A stretch of 64,000 nucleotides of DNA from Solirubrobacter phytolaccae (GCF_027587195.1 NZ_JAPDDP010000001.1:124001-188000); one strand, 5' to 3'. Positions 18,689 through 27,347 are shown, counted from the stretch's first letter. Translations and numbers: made by a program. Notes: generated from the letters alone by a model not told the origin.

Positions 18689-18898
18689 GGCGTCGTCTCC
18701 GTTCTTCTAGCCGGGAGGGGAGAGTGCGCTGAGCGGTTCCCGCGACCGAACGAGCCGGTGCTCGAGACGTCGATTGAAACCGCAGGACGCGGGCGGCGGA
18801 CCACAGGATCCCGCCCGACCTATGACGCACCGCTCCTGGCGAGCACGTTGTATCTAGCCCTGTCCTTGGGCCCGGTGGCGAGCGCTCAGCTGAGCGCT
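18671..18898 (-). repeat. Left arm of a ~228-bp imperfect inverted duplication
   Basis: Read on the minus strand this runs from the palindrome AGCGCTCAGCTGAGCGCT (18881-18898) through GGACAGGGCT, GTGCTCGCCAGGAGCGGTGC, ATAGGTCGGGCGGGA, GCCGCCCGCGTCCTGCGGTT and CTCGAGCACCGGCTCGT to the ribosome site and first six codons of the metalloprotease gene. The right arm carries the same blocks in the same order. Arm spacing from palindrome to ATG differs by only about 4 bases. The conserved block is upstream DNA plus the first residues (MRSSHS), so it is a duplicated promoter/leader. Whether it holds a structured RNA is unknown. Confidence 0.9.
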
Positions 18899-19140
18899 CG
18901 AGGCACACCGTAGCGCGGGGATCTCAGACGTGGGCAGGCGGAACCAACTGGTGTGTACTCGCGTTGACGCGGCGTTTTAGCCTGGGAACAGGGAAGCGGA
19001 CCGATCGTCCCGATTAACTGTTTTTCACCGTTGTCAGATATTCATTGAAAACTTCGAGGATCCTGATCGGTAGGTCTACTATCAGAACCAGTCGGAAGTT
19101 GCGTCACCGGTGAGTAGCCGGTGCAGGATCACGGCTTGGA

Positions 19141-19370
19141 GCCTCAGCTGAGTGCTCTTACCGGCCCAAGGACAGGGCTCAATACAGCGTGCTCGCCAGG
19201 AGCGGTGCGCCATAGGTCGGGCGGGACCGCTCTCGGTTCGCCGCCCGCGTCCTGCGGTTCCATTGATTGCGTCGCCTCGAGCACCGGCTCGTGCGATTGC
19301 GGGAACCGCTCAGCGCATCCTTCCTCCCGGCTAGAAGATCGGAGACGACGCCATGCGTTCGTCCCATTCC
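19141..19370 (+). repeat. Right arm of the inverted duplication (CAP-gene leader)
   Basis: This arm begins at CTCAGCTGAG (19143-19152) and ends in the first codons of the CAP gene. It matches the left arm at GGACAGGGCT, GTGCTCGCCAGGAGCGGTGC, ATAGGTCGGGCGGGA, GCCGCCCGCGTCCTGCGGTT, GAGCACCGGCTCGTG, GGGAACCGCTCAGCGCA and CTCCCGGCTAGAAGA. The spacer 18899-19140 (242 bp) is AT-richer (TTGAAA, TTTTTCACC) and has no gene; it probably holds divergent promoters. I could not fit a consensus -35/-10 pair there with normal spacing. Confidence 0.9.
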
Positions 19371-19928
19371 ACGCTGGTCCGCGGCTCATTGAGCTGCGGC
19401 GCGGTCCTCGCCACCCTCGGCTTCACCGTCCCGTCCGCCTCCGCCGCCGCCCCGGTGGCGAAGGCCCAATGCCCGAGCATCGACGTCGCGCTGACGGCGA
19501 CCAACGCCGACGCGATCCGCGGCGGCGTCCTCTGCCTCACCAACGCCGAGCGCCGACTGCACGACCTCACGCCGCTGCGCGAGAACCCCAAGCTGCGCAA
19601 GGCCGCGCTCGGGCACTCGTCGGACATGGTCCGCCGCAGCTACTTCTCGCACACCGCGCCCAGCGGCACGACGTTCGTCGACCGCATCGTGCGCGCCGGC
19701 TACACGGAGCGCAACGACGGCTGGTCGCTCGGCGAGAACCTCGCCTGGGGCACCGGCGACCTCGGCACCGCCCGCGGCGTCCACGAAGCGTGGATGCGCT
19801 CCAGCGGCCACCGGGCCAACATCCTCAAGGCCGCGTACCGCGAGCTCGGCATCGGCATCCAGCCGGGCGTCCCGAAGGACGGCAACGTCGGCGCCACGTT
19901 CACGACGGATTTCGGCGTGAAGCTGTGA
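19353..19928 (+). CDS. Secreted CAP/SCP-domain protein
   Basis: The 191-residue protein has a signal peptide (about 1-32, ending SASAAAP) and one CAP domain: LTNAERRLHDLTPLRENPKLRKAA, the His in HSSDM and HTAPSGTTF, SLGENLAWGTG, and AWMRSSGHRANIL...RELGIG. The conserved His/Glu cavity residues appear intact. Bacterial CAP proteins are extracellular and often bind lipid or act in the envelope; the substrate is unknown. GGAG lies 8 bases before the ATG within the duplicated leader. A GTGA overlap links it to the STAS gene. Confidence 0.88.
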   Translation: MRSSHSTLVRGSLSCGAVLATLGFTVPSASAAAPVAKAQCPSIDVALTATNADAIRGGVLCLTNAERRLHDLTPLRENPKLRKAALGHSSDMVRRSYFSHTAPSGTTFVDRIVRAGYTERNDGWSLGENLAWGTGDLGTARGVHEAWMRSSGHRANILKAAYRELGIGIQPGVPKDGNVGATFTTDFGVKL

Positions 19929-20203
19929 GCGCCCCGACACTCCTCGTCGACGCGCCGCTCGTCGTCGTCACGCCGTGGCACCACCTGACCGTCTGCCGCC
20001 GCGCCTCGCTCGCCCGCACCCACGTCACCGTGGTCGGCGTCCTCGACTGCGAAGCCATCGAGGCCATCGACGACGTGGCGCGGGCCGCAGAGCGCGACGC
20101 GCACGCGTTCACGCTCGATCTGACGTACGTGACCACGATCACGGCGGACGCGCGCGACGCGCTGATCATCCGCGGCTATCGCTCGGAGAGCGAGGCGTCA
20201 TGA
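19925..20203 (+). CDS. STAS-like (anti-sigma antagonist) protein
   Basis: A GTG at 19925 overlaps the CAP stop (GTGA) and yields 92 residues. The pattern VTVVGVLDCEAIEAIDDVARAA...AFTLDLTYVTTITADARDALI matches a short STAS domain: a strand, a GxLD-like turn, a helix, then the LDLxxVxxIxxxAxxxL stretch. The usual phosphorylatable Ser/Thr after the D is replaced by a T-I-T-A run, so regulation by phosphorylation is uncertain. STAS proteins bind anti-sigma or kinase partners. None is encoded here; it sits inside a cell-envelope operon, which is an unusual place for one. Confidence 0.6.
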   Translation: MSAPTLLVDAPLVVVTPWHHLTVCRRASLARTHVTVVGVLDCEAIEAIDDVARAAERDAHAFTLDLTYVTTITADARDALIIRGYRSESEAS

Positions 20204-20286
20204 CCTCCACCCGCATCACACCGGCACGCCACCGCGTGCCGTCCTTGAAGGAAGTCCCGGCGCGCCGCGCCGGCAGGAAGGCACGT

Positions 20287-21447
20287 ATGTCGCACCCGTT
20301 CCGTACCCCTGTGCTCCGAAGCGTGGGCACTGCCCTCGCGGTCGGCTGCGCGTTCGTCGCGGTCCCCGCCGCGGCGAGCGCCGCACCCGTCGATCTGGCC
20401 ACCGCCAAGCCGTTCGTCGTGCTCGGCGGCTCAGCGGTCACCAACACCGGGCCGTCCGTGCTCAACGGCGAGCTCGGCGTGTCGCCCGGCACGGCGCTGA
20501 CGGGGTTCGGGATCGCGACGCTCAACGGCGCCGTGCACAACAACGACGCTGTCGCGGCCCAGGCGCAGCTCGACCTCACCAACGCGTACGGCGTCGCCGC
20601 CGGCCAGCCGCTGACCGTCGACCTGTCCGGCACCGACCTCGGCGGGCTCGTGCTCACGCCCGGCGCGTATCGCTTCACGTCCTCGGCGCAGCTCACCGGC
20701 ACGCTCACGCTCGACGCGCAGAACGATCCCGCCGCGCAGTTCGTGTTCCAGATCGGGTCGGCGCTCACCACCGCCAGCGTCAGCCGGGTCAGCCTCGTCG
20801 GCGCCGCGACGCCGTGCAACGTCTACTGGCAGGTCGGCACGAGCGCGACGCTCGACACCGGCACCGCGTTCCAGGGCAACCTGATGGCCGCGGCCTCGAT
20901 CTCGCTCAACAACGCCGCGACCGTCCAGGGGCGCCTGCTCGCCTCGAGCGGCCAGATCAGCCTGATCAACAACGTCATCGACGCCTCCATGTGCGCCGCG
21001 ACGCCGACCACGCCGACGGACACCTCGACCACGGGTCCGCCGTCGACCGGCACCGGCACTGGCAGCGGCAGCGGCAGCGGGGGCGCAGCGCCCACAGGCC
21101 CCGGTGCCGGTGGCACCGCGGTCGCGCCCCGCCGCGGCACCGCCGTGTGGACGCGCACCACGCCGCGCGCCCGGTCCGGGCAGCCCGCCTGCGCGGACGG
21201 CTTCAACGCCACGCTGCGTGGCCGCCAGATCAAGCGCGTCGTCTTCCGCCTCGACGGCCGCGTCGTCCGCGGCACCACCAAGTCGCCGTTCCGCCTGTTC
21301 GTGCGCGGCCTGCCCGGCCGCCACAAGGTCACGGCCCGCGTGACCTTCAAGGACGCCACCCCGGCGCGGACGCTCAGCCTCAACTACCGCGCGTGCGCCT
21401 CGGTCGCCCTGCGCCCGACGTACGGTCCCTCGCAGTTCACGGGATGA
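20287..21447 (+). CDS. Secreted DUF3494 ice-binding-like adhesin
   Basis: The ATG at 20287 has AGGAAGG just upstream and is followed by a clean signal peptide (MSHPFRTPVLRS...AAASAAP); an upstream ATG at 20200 overlaps the STAS stop but would hide the signal. The 386-residue protein has a DUF3494 beta-solenoid (about 30-235): FVVLGGSAVTNTGPSVLNG, LGVSPG, FVFQIGSALTTA, VYWQVGTSATL, FQGNLMAAASISL, QGRLLA. A Gly/Ser/Thr linker and a ~100-residue basic C-terminal domain follow. The family includes ice-binding proteins and general adhesins; ice binding cannot be shown from sequence. Confidence 0.88.
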   Translation: MSHPFRTPVLRSVGTALAVGCAFVAVPAAASAAPVDLATAKPFVVLGGSAVTNTGPSVLNGELGVSPGTALTGFGIATLNGAVHNNDAVAAQAQLDLTNAYGVAAGQPLTVDLSGTDLGGLVLTPGAYRFTSSAQLTGTLTLDAQNDPAAQFVFQIGSALTTASVSRVSLVGAATPCNVYWQVGTSATLDTGTAFQGNLMAAASISLNNAATVQGRLLASSGQISLINNVIDASMCAATPTTPTDTSTTGPPSTGTGTGSGSGSGGAAPTGPGAGGTAVAPRRGTAVWTRTTPRARSGQPACADGFNATLRGRQIKRVVFRLDGRVVRGTTKSPFRLFVRGLPGRHKVTARVTFKDATPARTLSLNYRACASVALRPTYGPSQFTG

Positions 21448-22157
21448 CCATCGCTGCTTCCCCCGGCCGCCGCCGGGGGATCGTGGCGCTGGCGCTGGCG
21501 CTGATCGCGGGTGCGGGCGTCCACGCGACGCCCGCCCGCGCCGCGGTGCCCGCCGAGCAGGCCTTGGTCGTGCTGACGGCGCCGCACGTCGCACGCGCAC
21601 ACCCACGTGCGAGCGCGCGCGTGATCCAGTCCGTCCCCGCCCGCGCTCCGTTGACGCGCGTGCGTACGACCCTTCCCGTCGTCGGCCCCGCGCGCGGCGG
21701 GTGGGTGCGCGTGATGCTCCCCGGGCGTCCCAACGGACGTACGGCCTGGATCCGCACCTACCGCACCCTGCGCCGGTCGACGCCCTGGCAGCTGCGCGTG
21801 GACTTGTCCGCGCGTCGCGTCACCGCCTACCGCGACGGGGTCGTGCAGCGACGCTTCCGAGCGATCGTCGGCGCGCCCGGCACGCCGACGCCTCGCGGCC
21901 GGTTCTTCGTCGAAGAGGCCGTGCGGCTGGCCGCCACCGCCGCCGGCGGTCCCTACGCGCTCGCCACGAGCGCGCGCTCGACCGTGCTCCAGGAGTTCGA
22001 GGGCGGTCCGGGGCAGATCGCGCTCCACGGGACCAACCACCTCGCCGGCGCGCTCGGCACGGACGTCTCCCACGGCTGCGTGCGTTTGAGCGACGCCGCC
22101 ATCCGCTGGCTGGCCGCACGCATCGGGCGAGGCGTGCCGGTGACCGTCACCCGGTGA
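21444..22157 (+). CDS. L,D-transpeptidase (YkuD family)
   Basis: The ATG overlaps the DUF3494 stop (ATGA, 21444-21447). The 237-residue protein has a signal peptide (about 1-33), an SH3-like N-terminal part (ARVIQSVPARAPLTRVRT...GGWVRVMLPGRPNGRTAWI) and a YkuD domain with ALHGTNHL and the catalytic SHGCVRL near the end. These enzymes form 3-3 crosslinks in peptidoglycan or anchor proteins to it. As the last gene of the CAP-STAS-adhesin operon it may crosslink wall or attach the adhesin. It overlaps the facing fusion gene by 11 bases. Confidence 0.9.
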   Translation: MTIAASPGRRRGIVALALALIAGAGVHATPARAAVPAEQALVVLTAPHVARAHPRASARVIQSVPARAPLTRVRTTLPVVGPARGGWVRVMLPGRPNGRTAWIRTYRTLRRSTPWQLRVDLSARRVTAYRDGVVQRRFRAIVGAPGTPTPRGRFFVEEAVRLAATAAGGPYALATSARSTVLQEFEGGPGQIALHGTNHLAGALGTDVSHGCVRLSDAAIRWLAARIGRGVPVTVTR

Positions 22158-23085
22158 TCCGCCCGGTCGTGATCGGCGTTGGGCCGGTCGGCGACCGGCT
22201 CGGAGGCCTGCTCGCGAGCTGCTCGAGATGCCGGACGACCACGCGCATGTCGTCCATGAGCTCGACGATCGACGACGTCTCGGGATAGAAGGGCTCGCCG
22301 ATCACGACCCGGACTTGTGCGTGCGGGCGTCCCAGCCGCGTCCACGACGTGGCGGTAGGCCGTTCCCGCACGCCGATCGGGACGATCGGGACGTTGATCG
22401 TCAGCGCGGCGAGCGCTGCAGCACGCGACTCCCGGGTGTCGTCGATGGTCGCGGTGGCCACGACGTCGGTGGCGGACACGTGCCGTGGGACGACCGCGTC
22501 GAGCGCCCGCCGGTGGTTGGCGATGTAGACGGCGGGGCCGTTCGGGGGCCAGGTCTCCCGGCTGAGGTCCAGGCACTCGACGTGCGACCCGACGAGCCCG
22601 TCGGCTCGTCGCGCCAGCGACCGCAGGACGTCGGTGATCCGCGCGTCGCTCGGCCGCCGGAGCCACACGTCGAGATGGTCCGCGGCCACGCGGCCGAGCA
22701 CTTCCCGGGCCGCGTCCTTCACGTCGGCGGTGAAGTAGACCCGGCTGCGCACCGTGGATCGTCGGACACCGGACCGCAGCAGCAGTCCCCGGACGTCGGC
22801 CGGAGCGGTGGCGACGAGCGCGACGTCGAACCGCTCGGCGAGCCCGTTGATCCAGAGGTCGACCCCGGTCCCGTCGGCCGCGAGCCGCTCGACCTGCGCG
22901 CTCGTATGCAGCGTGACGCCCAGGCGGAAGAGCTGGTCCACCGTGTCGGCGACCGCGCGCTCCTCGACCCGTCCGCCGAACCGTGGACCGGTCTCGAAGA
23001 CGGTGATCAGATGGCGGGGGTCCTCACTGAGCAGCTGTGCCGCGGCGAGGCCGGTCCGGCCTGCGCCCACGATCGCGATCCTCAT
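22147..23085 (-). CDS. Rossmann FAD/NAD-binding segment fused to a PlsC-like acyltransferase segment
   Basis: The first ~120 residues read as a shortened amine-oxidase-like fold: dinucleotide motif IVGAGRTGLAAAQLL, GGRVEE, then VDQLFRLGV and FDVALVATAPADVRGLL. Residues ~180-285 resemble a lysophosphatidic acyltransferase: NHRRALD fits the HX4D site, IVPIGV fits a later PlsC motif, and VRVVIGEPFYPE the product-side strand. At 312 residues both parts are shorter than stand-alone members. It could be a true bifunctional lipid enzyme or one fold I have misread; confidence in the fusion is moderate. A 41-bp gap separates it from the divergent FHA gene. Confidence 0.6.
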   Translation of the reverse strand: MRIAIVGAGRTGLAAAQLLSEDPRHLITVFETGPRFGGRVEERAVADTVDQLFRLGVTLHTSAQVERLAADGTGVDLWINGLAERFDVALVATAPADVRGLLLRSGVRRSTVRSRVYFTADVKDAAREVLGRVAADHLDVWLRRPSDARITDVLRSLARRADGLVGSHVECLDLSRETWPPNGPAVYIANHRRALDAVVPRHVSATDVVATATIDDTRESRAAALAALTINVPIVPIGVRERPTATSWTRLGRPHAQVRVVIGEPFYPETSSIVELMDDMRVVVRHLEQLASRPPSRSPTGPTPITTGRITG

Positions 23086-23126
23086 CGTGCCTCCTCGGCT
23101 GATCGCTCATTGCGTACTGTGCGTGT

Positions 23127-23864
23127 GTGACTGGTGAACCGGTGCGTCCGGACGGAGCCGCTGAGGCGGCCCGCATCGGGCAGGTGGCGAACAAGCAGCC
23201 GTACGTCGCGTGGCGCGGCGTGGACGGCCGCCTGCACGTGCACGGGCTGAGTCCGCGTGCTCCCGCCACGATCGGCCGCGTGGACGGGACGGTGACGTTC
23301 CCGCAGGACCGGCAGATCTCCCGCGAGCACGCGGAGGTGACGGTGCGCGAGTACACCGACCCCGCCGCGGTGTGCGTGTACCTTCTCGATGTGGCGTCCA
23401 GGCACGGCACGGAGTTCCGTGCCGTGCGTCTGCGCAGCGGCGTCACGCAGGAGAAGGGGGCGTGGCAGCCCGTTCCGCGGGTCCCGGCGCGACCGGCCCA
23501 ACTGGAAGCGGGCGAGCACGACGTGCGGCTCGCGGGCGTGCGCTTCCTCCTGATCGGCGGCGTGCCGCTCGACGAGGGCCGTACGTCGGACCGTGACGAG
23601 CTCGAGCAACCGACGATCCGCGAGCGCGAGGTGCTGGTGGAGCTCTGCCGGCCGTCGTTCGCGTCCCCCGACGCGTTCGCTGCGCCGCCGAGCAACGCGG
23701 AGATCGCGGCGCGTCTGAAACCGCCGATCGGCCCGGAACGGGTGAGCGATCTGCTCAGCCAGCTGTACCGGCGGTACGACCTGCACGGAACGAAGGAGCA
23801 GAACCGCCTGCAGCTCGTGGCGCTCGCCAAGCAGCACCTGATCGACGCCGGCGACTACGCGTAG
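23127..23864 (+). CDS. FHA-domain protein with C-terminal helical/winged-helix-like part
   Basis: A GTG start opens a 245-residue protein. The FHA core is clear (about 45-145): ATIGRVDGTVTF, QISREHAEVTV, DVASRHGTEF, VRLAGVRFLL. FHA domains bind phospho-threonine, so it may be a target of a Ser/Thr kinase such as the one at 27791. After ~150 a segment begins TIREREVLVELCRP, then SNAEIAARL and RVSDLLSQLYRRYDL, with the look of a helix-turn-helix. FHA plus HTH-like proteins are used as phospho-dependent regulators in actinobacteria. I see no signal peptide. Confidence 0.78.
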   Translation: MTGEPVRPDGAAEAARIGQVANKQPYVAWRGVDGRLHVHGLSPRAPATIGRVDGTVTFPQDRQISREHAEVTVREYTDPAAVCVYLLDVASRHGTEFRAVRLRSGVTQEKGAWQPVPRVPARPAQLEAGEHDVRLAGVRFLLIGGVPLDEGRTSDRDELEQPTIREREVLVELCRPSFASPDAFAAPPSNAEIAARLKPPIGPERVSDLLSQLYRRYDLHGTKEQNRLQLVALAKQHLIDAGDYA

Positions 23865-23869
23865 CCGGA

Positions 23870-24397
23870 TCATGGCGTCAGCCTCACCGGCGTGAGCTCC
23901 GCGAACGCGTAGGCCACGACCAGCGACAGCTCCCGCTCGGTCTCCGGGCCGACGCGGGAGAGGTGGGCGAAGCGGACGTTCGGGCACGTCGCGTCGCGAT
24001 CGTCGAGAGCCAGCGCGGGACAGAGCAGCGACGGCGTGCGACGGATGCGCATGGTGGTGGCCCGCAAGAACCGCAGGCCGCGGTCGCGTACGTCGGTGGG
24101 GAGCCAGTCCAGCGCGGGTACCGGGATCGGAGCCAGATCGCGCGCGATCGCATGGACGAGCTCCGCCAGCGCGGGCGGCGCGCCGGCGAACTGCTCGGTG
24201 AGGACCGTCGCCTCCGCCTGGAGTCCGCCGAAGATGACGAGGATCGGCCGCCCGCGTGCGATGCGGTCCCTGACCTCCCGCGCTTCAGCCGGATCGGGCC
24301 AGAGGTCGAAGCCGGTGGCGCCGTGGTGGCGGATCCGGCGCGGACCTTCGAAGACGATCAGAGCGTCGTCGCACTCGATCGCGGCGGGCAGGCTCAT
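23870..24397 (-). CDS. Hypothetical protein, 175 residues
   Basis: GGGGAG sits just before the ATG at 24397. The sequence is soluble-looking, with short strands (DDALIVFEGPRRIRHH) and helices (ALAELVHAIARDLAPI), a ILVIFGG loop and a central Arg-rich segment (RGLRFLRATTMRIRR). No family is recognised. A 14-bp perfect palindrome lies about 70 bases upstream and may be its operator. It ends 5 bases from the FHA gene on the other strand, and the large LuxR gene lies upstream on the same strand. Confidence 0.65.
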   Translation of the reverse strand: MSLPAAIECDDALIVFEGPRRIRHHGATGFDLWPDPAEAREVRDRIARGRPILVIFGGLQAEATVLTEQFAGAPPALAELVHAIARDLAPIPVPALDWLPTDVRDRGLRFLRATTMRIRRTPSLLCPALALDDRDATCPNVRFAHLSRVGPETERELSLVVAYAFAELTPVRLTP

Positions 24398-24464
24398 GCT
24401 CCCCGAAGCTATGCCAAGCCGTGTCTCACGGCATCACAGGAAGTGCATATATCTCGCGCGACGG

Positions 24465-24478
24465 CGACATATATGTCG
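24465..24478. promoter_or_regulatory. Palindrome CGACATATATGTCG
   Basis: This is a 14-bp perfect palindrome in an AT-rich patch between the LuxR-ATPase stop and the start of the hypothetical gene. A related half, TGCATATATC, lies about 20 bases away at 24444-24453. The spacing and symmetry suit a dimeric regulator. The adjacent LuxR protein is an obvious but untested candidate. Confidence 0.5.
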
Positions 24479-24488
24479 GCCGCTCAGG

Positions 24489-27347
24489 TCAGTCGGCGCC
24501 GCCGCGGCGGGCGATCGCCGCGGCCTGACCGCGGTTGCTGACGCCAAGCTTGCCGAGGATGTGGGAGACGTGCAGCGCCGCGGTCCCTTCGGTGATGTGC
24601 AGCTGGGCGGCGATCTCTCGGTTGGTCCGGCCTTCCGAGAGGAAACCGAGGACCTCGCGCTCGCGGCGCGTCAGCCGGTCCTCGGGCCCGGCGGACTCGA
24701 GCTGCCGGACGACGGCGTTGCGAAGTCGCTTGCGCTTGACGAGATCCTCCGCCCACTGCTCGAGCGGTGCCGCGCCGAGCAGCTGGGCGACGTCGAGCAC
24801 CTTCGCGAGGGCCTGCGCCGCCGCGTCGCGGTCGCGCTCGGCGAGCCGGGCCTCGGCTTCCCGGACACGGGCGTACGCCGCGCGGTACGGGTGTTCAAGC
24901 CGGTCCCACACGTTCGCGACGCCTTCCCACTGCTCGGCCGAGGACGCACTCCGGGCCCGGGCACTTTCGGCGAGCGCACCCGCCAGGTGTGCCAGGGCGA
25001 TCGGCGGAGCGGACTCGTCGAGGAAGTCCGACAGCCACGCCGTGAGGCGCTCGGCCTCGTCCGGCGCGCCGGCGTCGGCCGCGGCCCGCACGGCCACGGC
25101 GATCAGGGCCGGCGTGTACAGCCGCTCCTCGCGACCGCGCACGCGCTCGAGCTCCGCCGCCGCGATCACCAGCGCCTCGTCGGGCTCGCCCGCCGTCAGG
25201 GCCAGCTCGATCACGCAGGCGCCGACGTAGGCCGTCCACTCCGTCGCCGACGACTCCCGCAGGAGCCCGCTGGCCTCGTCGAGCCAGGCCCGGGCCTGCT
25301 CGAACGCGCCGCGCCCGGCCGCGAGCTGGCCGGAGACCGTGAGCCGGAGCAGCGTCTCCGTCCAGGTCAGCGACGCGCCTTCGAGCTGGTCGATCCGCGC
25401 CTGCGCGGCGTCCCAGCGACCCAGCTCGAACTCGTCCTCGGCGGCGTTGAGCGCGAAGTAGCGGCCGTAGGAGGCCTCGACGCCGAGCTGCTGCGCGGTC
25501 TCGAGCCCCGCCGCCATGACCTCCAGCGCGCCGGGCAGGTCGCCGCGGAGCCGGCGGACCTCGCCGAGGTGCACGTACACCCCGGTGACGTCCTCCGGCC
25601 TCCCGCGCGCTTGGCCGATGCGGAGCGACTCGTGCAGGTGCGCCTCGGCGTCCTCGAACTCCCCGAGGTACGCCAGCACGAGGCCGAGCACCGACCGTGC
25701 GTACCCCTCCTCCGCTTCGGCCTCGGCTTCCTGGGCGACCGCGAGCGCGCGCTGGGCGCGTTCCCGCGCCTCGTGCCAGCGAACGCTGAGCGTGAGCGTG
25801 AGGCTCTCGTTGCTGAGCAGACGGGCGCGCTCAGCGCTCGCGGTCTCGTCGAGCCGCTCCAGCGCCTCGCCGTAGAACGTCAGCGACTTGTCGAGATGGT
25901 GGTCCTGGAAACGGCCGAGGCGTTCGAGGAAAACCGCGGCCCGGCGCGGGTCCGGGTCGTCTCCGAGCGCGGCCAGGCCGAGCTCGCACCACTGGATCGG
26001 GAGGTCGTCGGCGCCCGCTCGATAGGCCGCGTCGGCGGCGTCCAGCAGCATCTGGGCGCGGTCCAGGCCGGTCGCCTCGGCCGAGCTCCAGAGCGTGACG
26101 GCGGCCGTGTAGTGCTCCACCGCCTCGTTGTACGCGTAGACGCCGGTCGCGGCCCGGGCGGCTTCCAGTGAGGCGGCGAGCGCCGCTGCGGGCTCGCCGG
26201 CCGCACGCCACTGCACCGCCAGCTCGGCGGCATCCGTCAGGTCCGGGTGCTCGCGCAGCGCACCCGCCACGGCGGCGTGCAGTCGCCGGCGTTCGCCCGG
26301 CAGCAGCGCGTCGTAGACCGCCTCGCGGGTGAGCGCGTGGCGGAAGGTCAGGGTGGAGCCGTCCGCGACGATCACGTGCGAGTCCACTGCGGTCCGCAAA
26401 TGGCTCGAGAGCTCGGGCTCGCCGGTCGCTACGGCCTCCGCCAGCAGGTCGTGCTCGATCGCGCGCCCGAACGCGGCGAGCACCTGCAGGACGTGCTGGG
26501 TCTCGGCGCTCAGCGTCCTGACGCGTTCGAGCAGCGCGGCGGCCTGGCCGGGCGGGAGCGGCGCCTCGGCGGTGTGGCCGTGGGCGATCAGCTCCTCGAC
26601 GTAGAACGGGTTGCCCTGCGTCCGGGCCGTGATCCGCCGGGTGATGCCGACGTCGGCCGGGCGCTGCAGGATGGCCTCGATCTGCTCGCTGACCTGCGCC
26701 TCGTCGAGCGGGTCGAGGGCGATCGTCTCCACCGTCGGGCAGCGCTCGAGCTGGTCGACGTAGCGCTCGAGCGCCTGCAGGTCACGCCCGTCGTGCAGGC
26801 GGTGTGTCGCGACGAGGAGCACGCGTTCCCTCCGCGCGTTGCGGGCCACGAACGACAGGAAGTCCAGCGTCGACGGGTCCGCCCAGTGGATGTCCTCGAC
26901 CACCAGCACGACCGGTGTCTCGTCGGCCAGCCGCGCGAGCAGCTCCAGCAGGTACTCGTACTGCCGGCCCTGCGCGCCCCGTGAGCTGTCGCGCCCTGCC
27001 GGGGCCTGGCGCCCGAGGGCCGGGAGCAGGAGCGCCAGCTCGGCGATCGTCGACTCCGGGAGCTGGCTCGCCGCGGCCTCGAGCCGGTCCACCGGCACGT
27101 CGCGGAGCGCGGCGACCAGCGGTCCGTAGGGCGCCTCCTCGCCGGCGATCGGGAAGCACGCTCCGCGCAGCGACAGCGCTTCGGACGCCTCGAGCTCGCG
27201 CACAAGCCGCGACTTGCCGATGCCCGCGTCCCCCTTGATCAAGGCCAGCGTGAACGCTCCCGCGGCGGCGCGCGCGTACAGCTCCTGCAGGTGCTGCAGC
27301 TGGGACTCGCGCCCGATCAGGCGCGGGCTCGAGATCCGATGAGGCAC
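24489..27347 (-). CDS. Large LuxR-family regulator with AAA+ ATPase and TPR region (LAL/MalT-like)
   Basis: The 952-residue protein begins with RLIGRESQLQHL and a P-loop GDAGIGKS (39-46); Walker B is VVLVVEDIHWADPSTLDFL. A long helical TPR-like middle (~370-860) follows. The C-terminus is a LuxR helix-turn-helix: LTRREREVLGFLSEGRTNREIAAQLHITEGT, then HVSHILGKLGVSNR. These LAL proteins are signal-dependent activators, often of secondary metabolism or catabolism. Domain order and length are normal. The effector and targets are not shown; the palindrome next to its stop could be one site. Confidence 0.92.
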   Translation of the reverse strand: MPHRISSPRLIGRESQLQHLQELYARAAAGAFTLALIKGDAGIGKSRLVRELEASEALSLRGACFPIAGEEAPYGPLVAALRDVPVDRLEAAASQLPESTIAELALLLPALGRQAPAGRDSSRGAQGRQYEYLLELLARLADETPVVLVVEDIHWADPSTLDFLSFVARNARRERVLLVATHRLHDGRDLQALERYVDQLERCPTVETIALDPLDEAQVSEQIEAILQRPADVGITRRITARTQGNPFYVEELIAHGHTAEAPLPPGQAAALLERVRTLSAETQHVLQVLAAFGRAIEHDLLAEAVATGEPELSSHLRTAVDSHVIVADGSTLTFRHALTREAVYDALLPGERRRLHAAVAGALREHPDLTDAAELAVQWRAAGEPAAALAASLEAARAATGVYAYNEAVEHYTAAVTLWSSAEATGLDRAQMLLDAADAAYRAGADDLPIQWCELGLAALGDDPDPRRAAVFLERLGRFQDHHLDKSLTFYGEALERLDETASAERARLLSNESLTLTLSVRWHEARERAQRALAVAQEAEAEAEEGYARSVLGLVLAYLGEFEDAEAHLHESLRIGQARGRPEDVTGVYVHLGEVRRLRGDLPGALEVMAAGLETAQQLGVEASYGRYFALNAAEDEFELGRWDAAQARIDQLEGASLTWTETLLRLTVSGQLAAGRGAFEQARAWLDEASGLLRESSATEWTAYVGACVIELALTAGEPDEALVIAAAELERVRGREERLYTPALIAVAVRAAADAGAPDEAERLTAWLSDFLDESAPPIALAHLAGALAESARARSASSAEQWEGVANVWDRLEHPYRAAYARVREAEARLAERDRDAAAQALAKVLDVAQLLGAAPLEQWAEDLVKRKRLRNAVVRQLESAGPEDRLTRREREVLGFLSEGRTNREIAAQLHITEGTAALHVSHILGKLGVSNRGQAAAIARRGGAD

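Noticed and set aside
15416-18913. A 1165-codon open frame on the plus strand
   Set aside because: It is a shifted-frame shadow of the propeller gene and the antisense of the metalloprotease; its product is Arg/Gly/His-rich with no domain.
19041-19085. A promoter TTGAAA...TACTAT
   Set aside because: The spacer is 26 bases, too long for a sigma-70 promoter.
19141-19352. A cyclic-di-AMP or cyclic-di-GMP riboswitch in the duplicated leader
   Set aside because: Blocks are conserved between arms but I could not match either riboswitch consensus.
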